A stretch of 64,000 nucleotides of DNA from Hevea brasiliensis (GCF_030052815.1 NC_079493.1:118321132-118385131), one strand, 5' to 3'. Positions 37,611-50,163 are shown, counted from the first letter of the stretch. Translations and numbers: made by a program. Notes: generated by a model not told the origin, from the sequence alone.

Positions 37611-37613
<3 letters not shown>
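32901..37613. other. Long AT-rich intergenic region
   Basis: No gene with a recognisable product. Two less AT-rich islands stand out: 34300-34640 and 36290-36520. Their open frames are short, overlap on both strands and lack domains. The stretch 35860-36000 is rich in degenerate TAA/TGA-type trinucleotide repeats. The rest is poly(A/T) and TA tracts. Confidence 0.65.

Positions 37614-37682
<69 letters not shown>
37614..37682. repeat. (TA)n microsatellite
   Basis: About 34 uninterrupted TA units in an AT-rich spacer. Confidence 0.95.
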
Positions 37683-37684
<2 letters not shown>

Positions 37685-38083
37685 CATTTTCATATATTAT
37701 ATTATATTGTCATATAAAAAAAAACATAAAATATGAAGCTGAACGCAAATTGTTAATAAAATAAATTTTCATAGACTAGATTGTTTTCGAATTGCTAGTA
37801 GAGTTAAAGGTATTTTAGTAATTTTTACTAAATTTAATGTAAAATTAACAATGATTCTAATGACATAAACTAACTTATAAATTTATTAAAATATTAAAAA
37901 CTAAATTGCTTAGTTTTAAAACTAAAGAAACTAAGTTATAAGTTTAATTAAATTTCAGCAACTCAATAAAATAAAATCTTAGAGTCTAAATTATTTTCAA
38001 ATTGAATGTAGAGTTAATGACCATTTAGTTATTTTTGCTATAACTAATAGTAACTTAACTAGAATTCTAACAATAGAAATTAA

Positions 38084-38690
38084 CTTATATTCAACTCAAC
38101 TCAACTAAGCCTTTATCCCATGAATTTGGGATCGGCTATATGGATTCTCTTTCTCTAATCTAAATGATTTTGGATTAAATCCCCGAAAATGTATAATGCT
38201 TATAGGTCATGTTGTACTACTCATCTCCAAGTCAATTTAGGTCTACCCCTTCTTTTCTTTCTATCCTCTAACCTAACGTTCTATACTTGTCTAACTGGAG
38301 CCTCCGTATGTCTACGCTTCATATGACCAAATCACCTCAATCTTCCTTCTCTCAACTTATCCTCAAGTGGCACCACTCCTACCTTTTATCTAACACTCTC
38401 ATTACATACTTTATCTAATCTAGTATGACTACTCATCCACCTTAACATTTTCATCTCTACAACTCTCATCTAAGAGACATACGACTCCTTCAGTACCCAA
38501 CACTCACTACCATATAACATGGCCGGTCGTATGGCTGTACGGTAAAATTTTCCTTTTAACTTATTGGGAATTTTACAATCACATGAAACTCCCGTGACAC
38601 TTCTCGACTTCAACCATCCGGCTTTAATCCTATGACTAACATCCTTCTTACATCCCCCCATCTACTTGAAGGATTGAGTCGAGATATTTA
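38084..38690 (-). mobile_element. RTE-type LINE 3' remnant
   Basis: The minus strand encodes the conserved C-terminal region of plant RTE-like reverse transcriptases: IKAGWLKSRSVTGVSCD, GKFYRTAIRPAMLYGSECW, then EMKMLRWMSSHTR and LRWFGHMKRR. These are spread over stops and frame changes. The 3' end has the phrase atgaatttgggatcggctat (plus strand) and a short GTTGA-type repeat tail at about 38088-38105, as in this clade. The 5' part is missing. The flanks 37683-38083 and 38691-39408 are AT-rich without genes. Confidence 0.82.
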
Positions 38691-39408
38691 AAGTTTAGAG
38701 ATCAAATTATTTGAATTTAAAATTACAAAATCTAAATTATATGTTTAACCATACCTCAAGGAGTAAATTGTAGTTGATCACATTTAATATTCTATGAAAA
38801 TTTTTTTGGTCCATGGACTTATTTGGGTTGAACTCCTGCTATTCCAGAGTTCTTAACGAATTTATCTTTGCTTTTAAAAATAAATAAATAAATAAATAAA
38901 AAGCCACCAAACAAAGCAAATTTACAATTACAAACAAATTTGTTGTATGAACAAATTGTATGCAATTACAATAATCCATTCAATTAAAAGAGAATTATTA
39001 ACCATTTAAATCTGTATTTATTATGAAATAATGCAAATTTAACAATAACTATTTTTATATCAAATTGATAAATAAAAAATAAGAGAGAAAAAAAAGCAGC
39101 AGCTTGTTTGTGGGAGGCTGGAATTTTTTTTTGGGGGGGGAAGATATGTCTATTTTGGGCTTTGCTTATGTTATAGTCTTATAGGCTTTGAATAAGTTGG
39201 GCTCATATTTGTCATTTGGATCTAAAGGCTTTGTATTTTTAGGCTTTAACTATTTCTTTGGTGCAGTTTTTATAATATTTTATATGAAAATGTGTTTCAT
39301 ATTCATTATATTAAATATTTATATTCATATATTTATTATACATATTTTAATTGATTCTTCATAAATTTGATTGTTAAACTCATATGATATTGAATTTATA
39401 TTTGAAAA

Positions 39409-39411
39409 AAA

Positions 39412-39444
<33 letters not shown>

Positions 39445-39469
39445 TAATAATAATAATAATAATAATAAT
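39409..39469. repeat. (AAT)n microsatellite
   Basis: About 20 AAT units with one interruption, some 290 bp left of the Gypsy insertion. Confidence 0.92.
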
Positions 39470-39755
39470 TTAGTGTTAAAATTGAAATTTAAACTTCTTT
39501 AAAGGTTTAAAATTTAGAGAGAAAGCGATAAAATAATGGTAATAATTAAAAAATTTTAAAATATTAAAAGTTTAGAGAAAGTATGTGTATGTTTTAAATA
39601 TTCAATGTTCAATTCTCAAACACCTTAAAAATTACATGGTTTTAAATTATTTAATAAATTAATATGGATAAAATGATTATTAATAATTTTTTATATAAAA
39701 TTTAATTATTTTTATTATTTTATATACTTAATATATTTGTTTATTAATTTACTTG

Positions 39756-42473
39756 TGTCACAACCCAACTTATGGGCCGGACCGACATTAGGACCTGGGC
39801 CAGCCTAAAGCCCCCGAGGCCCGTAGTAAGCCTAACTATTCATTAACCCAACTCTAAGGCCCATTTGGGCCCAATTTCAAGAAATCAACCGGACAGAGTC
39901 CGGCCATAAAGTGGACCTTTCAACGGGGAGTTTTTGACTCACCCGACCTGTAAACAAAATATATCATCAATTGGGGAGCTCAGCTCACCCTCCACATACT
40001 CAATCAACATAAAGATAAATGGGAGCTCAGCTCCCTCATCCAGTCCATCAAACATGCATATAATAATTTTTACAGGTCCACATAACAATTTATATTACAG
40101 ACCCGAATCATTTAAATATTTCTAACACATGCGGAAATTCTAGGAGTAAATAAAATTACACAAATACTAATAAACAACCTGCGAAGGAGAAAAGCAGGTT
40201 AACCACAATAAAATCCTCCTGTAGCCTGAAAAAAATTATTGAACAGGAGTGAGCGTTCGACTCAGAGAGTAAAATATCAATTTTAACCATAATCTCTATA
40301 ACTATCTAAAACTAATGCACCATGTGGAGTGAAATGCAGCATCAACAACATTTTCACATCATAACATCAAAAAGGTAATTTGGAGCACTCACGCACCCTG
40401 TAACATTAATCATAATATATGGGAGCTGATCCCCTATACAGCCCTCTTAAATCCAACCTGGTGCCAGCGAAGAACTCAAGCCGGACTTTCGCTTAATAAA
40501 CCAAATCGGGGGTCCCAGCGAAGAACTCAAGCCGTGACTACCCCCCGAAGGATCGGGTCCCAGCGAAGAACTCAAGCCGTGACTACCCGTCCTATCCATA
40601 GGTCCCAGCGAAGAATCGGGTCCCAGCGAAGAACTCAAGCCGTGACTACCCGTCCTATCCATAGTCCACACCACATCACACGCACGCCAACGCACGCACA
40701 CTGCTCCAAATTACCACAACAACATCCATGGCACGTTAACAGTTATGAATGCAACATAAATCGTGCCTAGAGTTTAACTACATAAATATATGCATATAAG
40801 TGATGCATGGGCATGCTGAACATATAATAATATCGAAATTACAATTAAAATTAATATTTTACTCACAGACTTGACAATGGTCACTGTGGCGGCTGGGCGG
40901 AGGAAGAAGGCTGTCCCGGCTCACCTGACAATTACATTACAATCATTTAATAAATTTGACTCAATACAAACAAAGAAAAAGACCAATACGTCCTAAGTCG
41001 TGCCGAAAATCCGGCAGAGTTTCCCCTATACCTAGGACCTACCCAACCTGCAAAAGGGCTCAAAACACACTTCTATACTCACAATCTATATATCCACAAC
41101 TCAATCACATCACACAGCCCCTCCTGGGCCCATCAAATCAGTCATCCATCACAATATGTAAAATTTCATTTTAGTCCTTATAATTAATCATTTTTGCAAA
41201 AATTGCCCAAATAAGCTCTAAAAATTCTAAAACTTTGCCCCGCGGTCCTTAGCAATATTACTAAGCTATTGCAAAAAGAATCATAATTTTCTAAGCTACC
41301 ACCAATATTTTATGGATTTTTAATCCTATTTAAGCACTAGAAAATTACGAAAAAGTAAGGTTCGGGTTTACCTTTGCCGATTTCGACTTCGGGAACGCGC
41401 TCGGGACATCTGACAATGGGGGGATAGCCAAAACCTCGATCCAATTCGGAGACTTTTCCGGTAACGGGTCTGTCTGGCCGGAAATTCACAGACCCGGACA
41501 ACTATCGAATTTCCGCGAATTGAGGATACCTACACGAAGCCCATAATACGGGGGTTAGTACATAAATTTTTCAGAATTTTCTAAGCTCATTAAATGCTCG
41601 GAAAAACACTACGAAGTTTCGTGGGACCCACCGAAAAACGGTGTCGGAAAATTTTGAAATTTATGTCGCCGTGAAGCTCTCGACGAGTGGAGCGCTCGGG
41701 TACTCTCGGTTTTCTCGTGGGGTTTACGGTTTGTGAGAAATCTAGCCCAAAAGTCAAAGTGGGCTAAAACTTCCCGGGCAAAAATTGGACAAACCGCTCG
41801 ATGGATTTCGGTGTTCTTGGTGTCTATGGAAAGCTCTCGATGAGTAGATGAGTTTAGCCACAAGACCCGGTTCGATTGGTGGCCGGATCGGCCGGATTTT
41901 GGCCGGGAAATTCGAAAAAGTCGCGCGCGCAGGGGAGGACGTTCGCGCGCGTTTTCCGGCATTTTGGGCGGCGGCCGGTCGGCTGGGACGGCTGGGAGGC
42001 GGCGCCGGCTAGCTGGGGAGGCAGGGGAGGTGGCGGCGCGGCAAGGGGAGGAGGGAGGAGAGAGAAAAGAGAGAGAGAAGGGGAGGAGGTCGACGCGCGC
42101 GGGGAAGGGAAGAAGAAAAAGAAAAGGCCGGTCCGATTCGACCGGTCCGATCCGGTCCGGTTCGATTCGGCCGGTCCGATTCAGGATACAAAATTTTGAA
42201 TTTTTACTCTGCCTCGGGACCGAAAACGAGGTCCAAAAATTTTGAAAAAATTCTAGAAAACTCAGAAAAATTCGTAGACTCCAAATATATTTTTAGTTTT
42301 GCCACGTGGTCTTTAAATTAATTTTTAAAAATCATCAAAGTTTATATTTTCGGAAAATCGAACCCGATTTTTAAAATCCGAAAAATCTCAAAAAAATTCC
42401 TAAAATTTAAATAAAATTAAAATACCAAAAATGCTCATAAAATAATAAAATTTAAAATTTTTGGGGTGTTACA
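39756..42473 (-). repeat. Gypsy 3' LTR (2718 bp)
   Basis: Nearly identical to the LTR at 47515-50158. It is 74 bp longer, mainly because of an extra unit of about 62 bp at about 40600-40660 in a tandem array built on the phrase ggtcccagcgaagaactcaa. The segment 41370-42190 is strikingly GC- and CpG-rich for this window and contains reiterated CCGGTCCGA-like motifs. Short open frames in it are compositional and not genes. Confidence 0.95.
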
Positions 42474-42486
42474 TTCTTCCCCCCTT
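42474..42486 (-). other. Gypsy polypurine tract
   Basis: On the minus strand AAGGGGGGAAGAA directly precedes the TGTAACACC start of the 3' LTR. Confidence 0.88.
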
Positions 42487-42536
42487 ACAGAAAATTCGTC
42501 CTCGAATTTTTACGCAAGGCAGAATAAAGCACATGA

Positions 42537-44233
42537 TTATACATTGAAGAAATAAGGGTACTTGCTACTCATGTCCCGTTCTGACTCCCAGGTGCACTCT
42601 TCCACCGACTGACTCCTCCACAAAACCTTAACCATAGGGATCTGTTTGGATCTTAGCTGTCTCACTTGGTAGTCCACTATGGCTACAGGTTGCTCCTCAA
42701 ATGTCAAGTTCTCTTTTAGCTCTATTACATCTGGTTGTAGTACATGAGAAAGATCTGGAATGTATTTCCTGAGCATGGAGATGTGAAACACGGGATGAAC
42801 ATGAGAAAGGTTGGGTGGTAGTTCCAACCGGTAGGCAACTGCTCCAACTCTGTCAGTAACCTCAAAAGGTCCAATATACTGAGGTGCTAACTTGCCCTTC
42901 TTTCCAAATCTCATCACTCCCTTCATCGGAGAAACCTTCAGGAATACATAGTCGCCTACTGTAAACTCCACATCCCTCCGTCTGGGGTCTGCATAACTCT
43001 TGTGCCTACTGAAAGCTGTTTTCAGTCGTTCCCTGATTAAATGAACTACCTCTGAAGTGTACTGCACTAGGTATACATCATGCACCTTTGCTTCCCCCAT
43101 TTCTGTCCAACACAGAGGAGACCTACACTTTCTTCCATATAGTGCCTCATAGGGTGCCATCCTATCTTTGGAGAGTGATAATCGTTGTTGTAGGCAAACT
43201 CCACCAAAGATAGCTGCTCATCCCAATGACCTCCAAAATCCAAAACACTCATGCGAAGCATGTCTTGATGTTTGGATTGTCCTTTCGACCGTCCCTCCGC
43301 TGCGAGGGTGGAAAGCCGCATCTTGAAGTTCAACTGTGTGCCAAGTGCCTCCTGCAATTTTCTCCAAAACCGAGAAGTGAACTGGGGCCCTCTGTCAGAT
43401 ATTATGGAAGCCGAAACTCCATGCAATCTGACTATTTCTCGAATGTAGAGCCGGGCATACTGTGCCACAGAGGATGTAGTCTTTACAGGCAAGAAGTGAG
43501 CCGATTTGGTTAGACGGTCTACAATTACCCATATCGAATTATATCCTCGTGTGGTACGAGGCAACCCAGTCACAAAATCCATGGTAATCATTTCCCACTT
43601 CCATTCTGGGATAGGGAGCTCTTGCAGCTTCCCTGACGGTCTCTGGTGTTCAAACTTCACCTTCTGACAAGTCAAGCACTTGGACACAAAGTCTGCTATG
43701 TCTCTCTTCATGCCATTCCACCAATAGCTATCTTTTACATCATGGTACATCTTGGTGGAGCCTGGGTGGACACTGTACAGTGTGTAGTGTGCCTCTCGCA
43801 TTATTTGATTCCTGAGGTTGTCCACGTTGGGTACACATATCCTAGAACCTTGCACTAGGGCGCCATCATTGGCAAATCCAAACTCACCACCTTCACTTTG
43901 CTGTACTCTTTCTATGATTTTCATCAATTGTTGGTCTCTGTGCTGGGAAACTCTAACTCTGTTTCGCAAGTCTGGCCTCACTGAAAAATGAGCCAACAAT
44001 ACCCCCTCATCTGAAAGATCTAGGATTAAACCTTGATCCATCAACTCCTATACTTCCTGAATCAATGGTCTTTTCTCTGTTGAAATGTGCGCCAAACTGC
44101 CAGAAGATTTTCTACTCAAAGCATCTGCTACTACATTGGCCTTCCCAGGGTGGTACTGGATGGTGCAGTCATAGTCCTTTAGAAGCTCCATCCATCTCCT
44201 ATGTCTCAAGTTTAAATCCCTCTGTTGGAAGAT
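42537..44233 (-). pseudogene. Gypsy RNase H end, integrase and chromodomain-like C-terminus, broken
   Basis: After a stop at 44234-44236 the frame continues with the RNase H end ([17 protein letters not shown] near 44150). A second stop is at 44048-44050. Integrase follows: a zinc-binding region with CLTCQK, core Asp in ITMDFVTGLP and core Asp in SDRGPQFTS. The stretch that should carry the catalytic Glu (about 43240-43300) is locally out of frame or scrambled. A shift near 43150 then leads into the final frame (42537-43160), which has GPFEV and FHISMLRKY motifs. It ends in a chromodomain-like segment (VKVLWRSQSVEECTWESE). Confidence 0.9.
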
Positions 44234-46240
44234 TTACTTCAAACTCTTATGGTCTGTGTATATCTCGCACACTTCACCATACAGGTAGTGTCTCCAGATT
44301 TTTAGTGCAAAGATTACAGCCGCCATTTCCAAGTCATGGGTGGGGTAGTTCTGCTCATGCCTCTTCAGCTGCCTTGAAGCATAAGCCACTACCTTTCCAT
44401 TCTGCATCAAAACACACCCAAGGCCAACTCTGGAGGCGTCACAGTACACGGTGTATCCTTCACCACTCACAGGTAGTGTCAACACAGGGGCGGTGGTTAG
44501 ACACTCCTTAAGCTTCTGGAAACTCTCCTCACAGTCATCTGTCCAAATGAATGGAACATTCTTTCGGGTTAACTTAGTTAGGGGAGCCGCTATCCTAGAG
44601 AAATCTTGCACAAAACGCCTATAGTAGCCAGCTAGACCCAGAAAACTTCGCACCTCAGTGACTGTTGTAGGCCTAAGCCAATCAGTTACAGCTTCAATTT
44701 TCTTGGGATCTACTTGAATACCTTCACTTGAAACCACGTGTCCCAAGAATGAGATGCTTTCTAGCCAAAATTCACATTTTGAAAATTTGGCATATAGCTG
44801 GTGCTCCCTCAAAGTCTGCAACACCATCCTCAAGTGCCACACGTGTTCTTCCTCGGTCTGAGAGCATACCAAAATGTCATCTATGAATATGATGACAAAA
44901 CGATCCAAAAATGGCTTGAACACCCGGTTCATCAAGTCCATGAAGGCTGCTGGTGCATTAGTGAGTCCAAAAGACATCACCAAGAACTCATAATGACCAT
45001 ATCTTGTCCTGAATGCCGTTTTGGACACGTCCTCATCCCTGATTCTCAACTGATGGTAGCCTGATCGCAGGTCTATCTTGGAAAAGAATCTAGCCCCTTG
45101 GAGCTGATCAAACAGATCATCGATCCGAGGAAGTGGATACTTGTTCTTCACAGTCACCTTGTTCAGCTGTCTATAGTCAATACACAACCTCAATGACCCA
45201 TCCTTCTTTCTTATGAATAGAACAGGAGCGCCCCAAGGTGAAGTGCTCGGACATATGAAACCCTTATCCAAAAGCTCCTGTAGTTGCTCCTTTAGCTCTT
45301 TCAATTTAGCTGATGCCATCCTGTAGGGTGGCATTGAAATGGGGTTTGTACCCGGAACAATATCAATGCAAAACTCTATTTCCCTTTCCGGTGGCAACCC
45401 TGGAAGCTCCTCTGGGAAGACATCCATAAATTCTCTGACAACAGGAACATTTTCCATGCTGACACCTTCTACAGATGTATCTCTCACCAATGCCAAATAC
45501 CCTTGACATCCTCGCCTCAACATTTTTCTAGCACTAATTGCTGACACCAAATTATATGGAGCCACGCTCCTGTCACCATCAAAGCTAAACTCTTCCACAC
45601 CAGGTATGTGGAAATACACATTTTTGTTCCTGCAGTCTAAAGTGGCATAATGAGTTGTCAACCAATCCATTCCCAGAATTACATCGAAATCTATCACTGG
45701 TAGAGGAACCAAGTCTGCTGGGAGGATCCTTCCATCCACTACTACTGGGCTACCCGGAAAAACCATATCTACATCTATGTTGTCACTAAGCGAGGTAGCT
45801 ACCGACAAAGGACATTCTAAGGTTGTAGGGTTTCTACCCAACCTCATGGCAAACACAGGGGAGACAAATGAGTGCGTAGCACCCGGATCTATCAAAACAC
45901 GAGCCTCATAAGAATGCACTGGAAGAATACCGCCACAACCGCATTTGAAGCCCGAGCATCTGGTGGGTCGTGGTGAAAACCCGAGCTTGACCCTACCTTG
46001 AGTGGCGTAACCACATCGACTTCTACCTCCTGATCTGCCTCCAAATCCACGTCCCCCTTGTCCTCGGCCCTGTTGGCCACTGAACTGACTGCCTGCCATG
46101 CTGGAAGCACTCGGATACAACTGACGAGGAACATTTGCAACAGAACCTTGTGACCCCATCTGTGGCTCGCTGAACACGGGGCATTCCCTAGCAAAGTGAC
46201 CTGGTTGGCCACACCTGAAGCATACTCCTGAACCCATCAA
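44234..46240 (-). pseudogene. Gypsy gag zinc knuckle, protease, reverse transcriptase and RNase H (long open segment)
   Basis: A 668-codon open stretch of the polyprotein. In order it has a CCHC knuckle [14 protein letters not shown] (residues about 6-19) and an aspartic protease motif [10 protein letters not shown] (about 112). RT follows with [26 protein letters not shown] at the active site (YxDD equivalent intact) and [12 protein letters not shown]. An RNase H start [13 protein letters not shown] comes next. It ends at a stop inside RNase H. RT alone looks catalytically plausible, but the flanking stops break the polyprotein. Confidence 0.93.
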
Positions 46241-47288
46241 ACAAGATCCTGAATGTCCTCTTCCACACTATGCACAAGGTGCCAAGGAGGATCCTGAACC
46301 AGACCCAGAATTGCTGTACCCCGAACTGTGACCCCTGCTGGATCCGTACCCTGGTCTGAACCCTCGAGGTTTATGTCTAAAACCACTCTTCTTGTTCCTA
46401 CTTTTTCCTCTGTAATTACTCTGGCCACCACTATCCGGAGTACCCATTTGGGGAACACCGGTAGAACCTCTGCTCTGTTTTTCTTTGCTCTTCCGCTGTC
46501 ATCCACAGCATAGCTAATCTCAATCTATCTGGCTCGATCAACTACCACTTCAAAAGACTGATCAGACATCATGGCCAGGTTCGCATACCTCCTGTCAAGC
46601 CCCTTTAGGAATCTCTTCACCTTCATAGTCTCTGTAGCTACTGCTGTAGGGGCATATCTGCTCAATTCCAAAAATTCTATAGCATATTCATCTACAGACC
46701 TGCCATTCTATCTTAAGGCCTCAAAGGCCCACTGTTTCTGATCTCTGAAGCTTTCTGGCACAAACCGATTGATGAACAGTTCCACAAACTGAGCCCACGA
46801 CAAACCCTCCATCCGGGGTAACACGTAGTCATTCATCCATTATCTAGGCATAGGCCCCATGACATGCTGTATACACTCTATTAGTCTTCTATCAGTCAAT
46901 TGCAATGCATTTACGCACTGTCAGAATCCAAAAACTGATATGCATCGTCTGACACATCATAAGTACCAGGCACCAACTTCTTGAAATTTATGATCTGTTT
47001 GTAAGGTTCTCCTCTTAGTGTGGTGGACTGCTGCTGCTATGGAGGGTGGACCATATACTGCGCCATCATATTGATGGTTCTCTGCAGACCAGCTAGAGTA
47101 GCTGCCATTGGGTCCATGGGACTCTGTGCTATAAAAGACTGATCCTGAACTGGTGGCAGCTGCTCTTTTACTTGAGCAGCTCTAGGCCTCCTACCCCGCC
47201 TCCTCGGGGCAGGCGCCTCATCCTGTGCTGACACCTCGTCAGGCACATCTGGTTCTGGTGCAGTGGCAGCTCTCCTGCTTCTACGCAT
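46241..47288 (-). pseudogene. Gypsy gag, broken by stops
   Basis: It starts MRRSRRAATAPEP at 47288, with a Pro/Arg-rich N-terminus and a matrix-like region. Stops lie at 47037-47039, 46840-46842, 46708-46710, 46525-46527 and 46268-46270, with a frameshift near 46920. The last stop falls inside a first zinc knuckle upstream of the intact one. Most stops look like Gln codons changed by a single C-to-T. Confidence 0.85.
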
Positions 47289-47498
47289 TTTCCTGTAATT
47301 CAGTAGCATTAGCCCACAAAATTCAAAACTGCAAGTTACATAGCTCTATAGACTCGTATTTACACACAATATATGAAGCAGAAACTAGAAGCAAAGATGA
47401 CAATGCAAGACGAATGTGGACCCTATTTTCCACATGTGACTCCTAGTAGACTCTTCCCAACACTTTAGACAATTATTCCCTATGAATCTGGAGCCTAA

Positions 47499-47510
47499 GC
47501 TCTGATACCA
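47499..47510 (-). other. Gypsy primer-binding site (tRNA-Met)
   Basis: On the minus strand TGGTATCAGAGC follows the 5' LTR after a 4-base spacer. Confidence 0.9.
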
Positions 47511-47514
47511 CATT

Positions 47515-50158
47515 TGTCACAACCCAACCTATGGGCCGGACCGGCACTAGGACCTGGGCCAGCCTAAAGCCCCCGAGGCCCGTAGTAAGCCTAACTATTC
47601 ATTAACCCAACTCTAAGGCCCATTTGGGCCCAATTTCAAGAAATCAACTGGACAGAGTCCGGCCATAAAGTGGACCTTTCAACGGGGAGTTTTTGACTCA
47701 CCCGACCTGTAAACAAAATATATCATCAATTGGGGAGCTCAACTCACCCTCTACATACTCAATCAACATAAAGATAAATGGGAGCTCAGCTCCCTCATCC
47801 AGTCCATCAAACATGCATATAATAATTTTTACAGGTCCACATAACAATTTATATTATAGACCCGAATCATTTAAATATTTCTAACACATGCGAAAATTCT
47901 AGGAGTAAATAAAATTACACAAATACTGATAAACAACCTGCGAAGGAGAAAAGCAGGTTAACCACAATAAAATCCTCCTGTAGCCTGAAAAAAATTATTG
48001 AACAGGAGTGAGCGTTCGACTCAGAGAGTAAAATATCAATTTTAACCATAATCTCTATAACTATCTAAAACTAATGCACCCTATGGAGTGAAATGCAGCA
48101 TCAACAACATTTTCACATCATAACATCAAAAAGGTAATTTGGAACACTCACGCACCCTGTAACATTAATCATAATATATGGGAGCCGATCCCCTATACAG
48201 CCCTCTTAAATCCAACCTGGTGCCAGCGAAGAACTCAAGCCGGACTTTCGCTTAATAAACCAAATCGGGGGTCCCAGTGAAGAACTCAAGCCGTGACTAC
48301 CCCCCGAAGGATCGGGTCCCAGCGAAGAACTCAAGCCGTGACTACCCGTCCTATCCATAGTCCACACCACATCACACGCACGCCAACGCACGCACACTGC
48401 TCCAAATTACCACAACAACATCTATGGCACGTTAACAGTTATGAATGCAACATAAATCGTGCCTAGAGTTTAATTACATAAATATATGCATATAAGTGAT
48501 GCATGGGCATGCTGAACATATAATAATATTGAAATTACAATTAAAATTAATATTTTACTCACAGACTTGACAATGGTCACTGTGGCGGCTGGGCGGAGGA
48601 AGAAGGCTGTCCCGGCTCACCTGACAATTACATTACAATCATTTAATAAATTTGACTCAATACAAACAAAGAAAAAGACCAATACGTCCTAAGTCGTGCC
48701 GAAAATCGTGAGTTTCCCCTATACCTAGGACCTACCCAACCTGCAAAAGGGCTCAAAACACACTTCTATACTCACAATCCATATATCCACAACTCAATCA
48801 CATCACACAGCCCCTCCTGGGCCCATCAAATCAGTCATCCATCACAATATGTAAAATTTCATTTTAGTCCTTATAATTAATCATTTTTGCAAAAACTGCC
48901 CAAATAAGCTCTAAAAATTCTAAAACTTTGCCCCGCGGTCCTTAGCAATATTACTAAGCTATTGCAAAAAGAATCATAATTTTCTAAGCTACCACCAATA
49001 TTTTATGGATTTTTAATCCTATTTAAGCACTAGAAAATTACGAAAAAGCAAGGTTCGGGTTTACCTTTGCCGATTCCGACTTCGGGAACGCGCTCGGGAC
49101 ATCTGACAATGTGGGGATAGCCAAAACCTCGATCCAATTCGGAGACTTTTCCGGTAACGGGTCTGTCTGACCGGAAATTCACAGACCCGGACAACTGTCG
49201 AATTTCCGCGAATTGAGGATACCTACACGAAGCCCATAACACGGGGGTTAGTACATAAATTTTTCAGAATTTTCTAAGCTCATTAAATGCTCGGAAAAAC
49301 ACTACGAAGTTTCGTGGGACCCACCGAAAAACGGTGTCGGAAAATTTTGAAATTTATGTCGCCGTGAAGCTCTCGACGAGTGGAGCGCTCGGGTACTCTC
49401 GGTTTTCTCGTGGGGTTTACGGTTTGTGAGAAATCTAGCCCAAAAGTCAAAGTGGGCTAAAATTTCCTGGGCAAAAATTGGACAAACCGCTCGATGGATT
49501 TCGGTGTTCTTGGTGTCTATGGAAAGCTCTTGACGAGTAGATGAGTTTAGCCACAAGACCCGATTCGATTGGTGGCCGGATTTTGGCCGGGAAATTCGAA
49601 AAGTCGCGCGCGCAGGGGAGGACGTTCGCGCGCGTTTTCCGGCCGTTTGGGGCGGCGCCCGGTCGGCTGGGACGGTTGGGAGGCGGCGCCGGCTAGCTGG
49701 GGAGGCAGGGGAGGTGGCGGTGCGGCAAGGGGAGGAGGGAGGAGAGAGAAAAGAGAGAGAGAAGGGGAGGAGGTCGACGCGCGCGGGGAAGGGAAGAAGA
49801 AAAAGAAAAAGGCCGGTCCGATTCGATCGGTCCGATCCGGTCCGGTTTGATTCGGCCGGTCCGATTCAGGATACAAAATTTTAAATTTTTACTCTGCCTC
49901 GGGACCTAAAACGAGGTCCAAAAATTCCGAAAAAATTCCAGAAAACTCAGAAAAATTCGTAAACTCCAAATATATTTTTAGTTTTGCCACGTGGTCTTTA
50001 AATTAATTTTTAAAAATCATCAAAGTTTATATTTTCGGAAAATCGAACCCGATTTTTAAAATCTGAAAAATCTCAAAAAAATTTCTAGAATTTAAATAAA
50101 ATTAAAATACCAAAAATGCTCATAAAATAATAAAATTTAAAATTTTTGGAGTGTTACA
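47515..50158 (-). repeat. Gypsy 5' LTR (2644 bp)
   Basis: Near-identical to the LTR at 39756-42473, with scattered substitutions and a few indels. It has the same GC-rich block at about 49050-49870. The 5' LTR carries the promoter in this family; in element orientation the GC-rich block lies in the first third. Confidence 0.95.
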
Positions 50159-50163
50159 ACTTG

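Larger units (their letters stand above)
39756..50158 (-). mobile_element. Complete Ty3/Gypsy chromovirus-type LTR retrotransposon (Tekay/Del-like)
   Basis: Two long LTRs flank a 5-kb interior in minus orientation. The perfect 5-bp target duplication ACTTG lies at 39751-39755 and 50159-50163. LTR ends in element orientation are TGTAACACC and GTGACA. Primer-binding site, gag, protease, RT, RNase H, integrase and a chromodomain-like end follow in Gypsy order. Long LTRs plus a C-terminal chromodomain point to the Tekay/Del clade (family knowledge; clade not tested). Structurally complete but not coding-competent: gag has at least four stops and pol has two stops plus an integrase frameshift. Confidence 0.93.

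Noticed and set aside
41609..42245. Several overlapping open frames in the GC-rich LTR block, also at 49302-49876 and 53617-54250
   Set aside because: They occur on both strands, are Arg/Pro/Gly-rich from composition alone and are not conserved in frame among the three LTRs.
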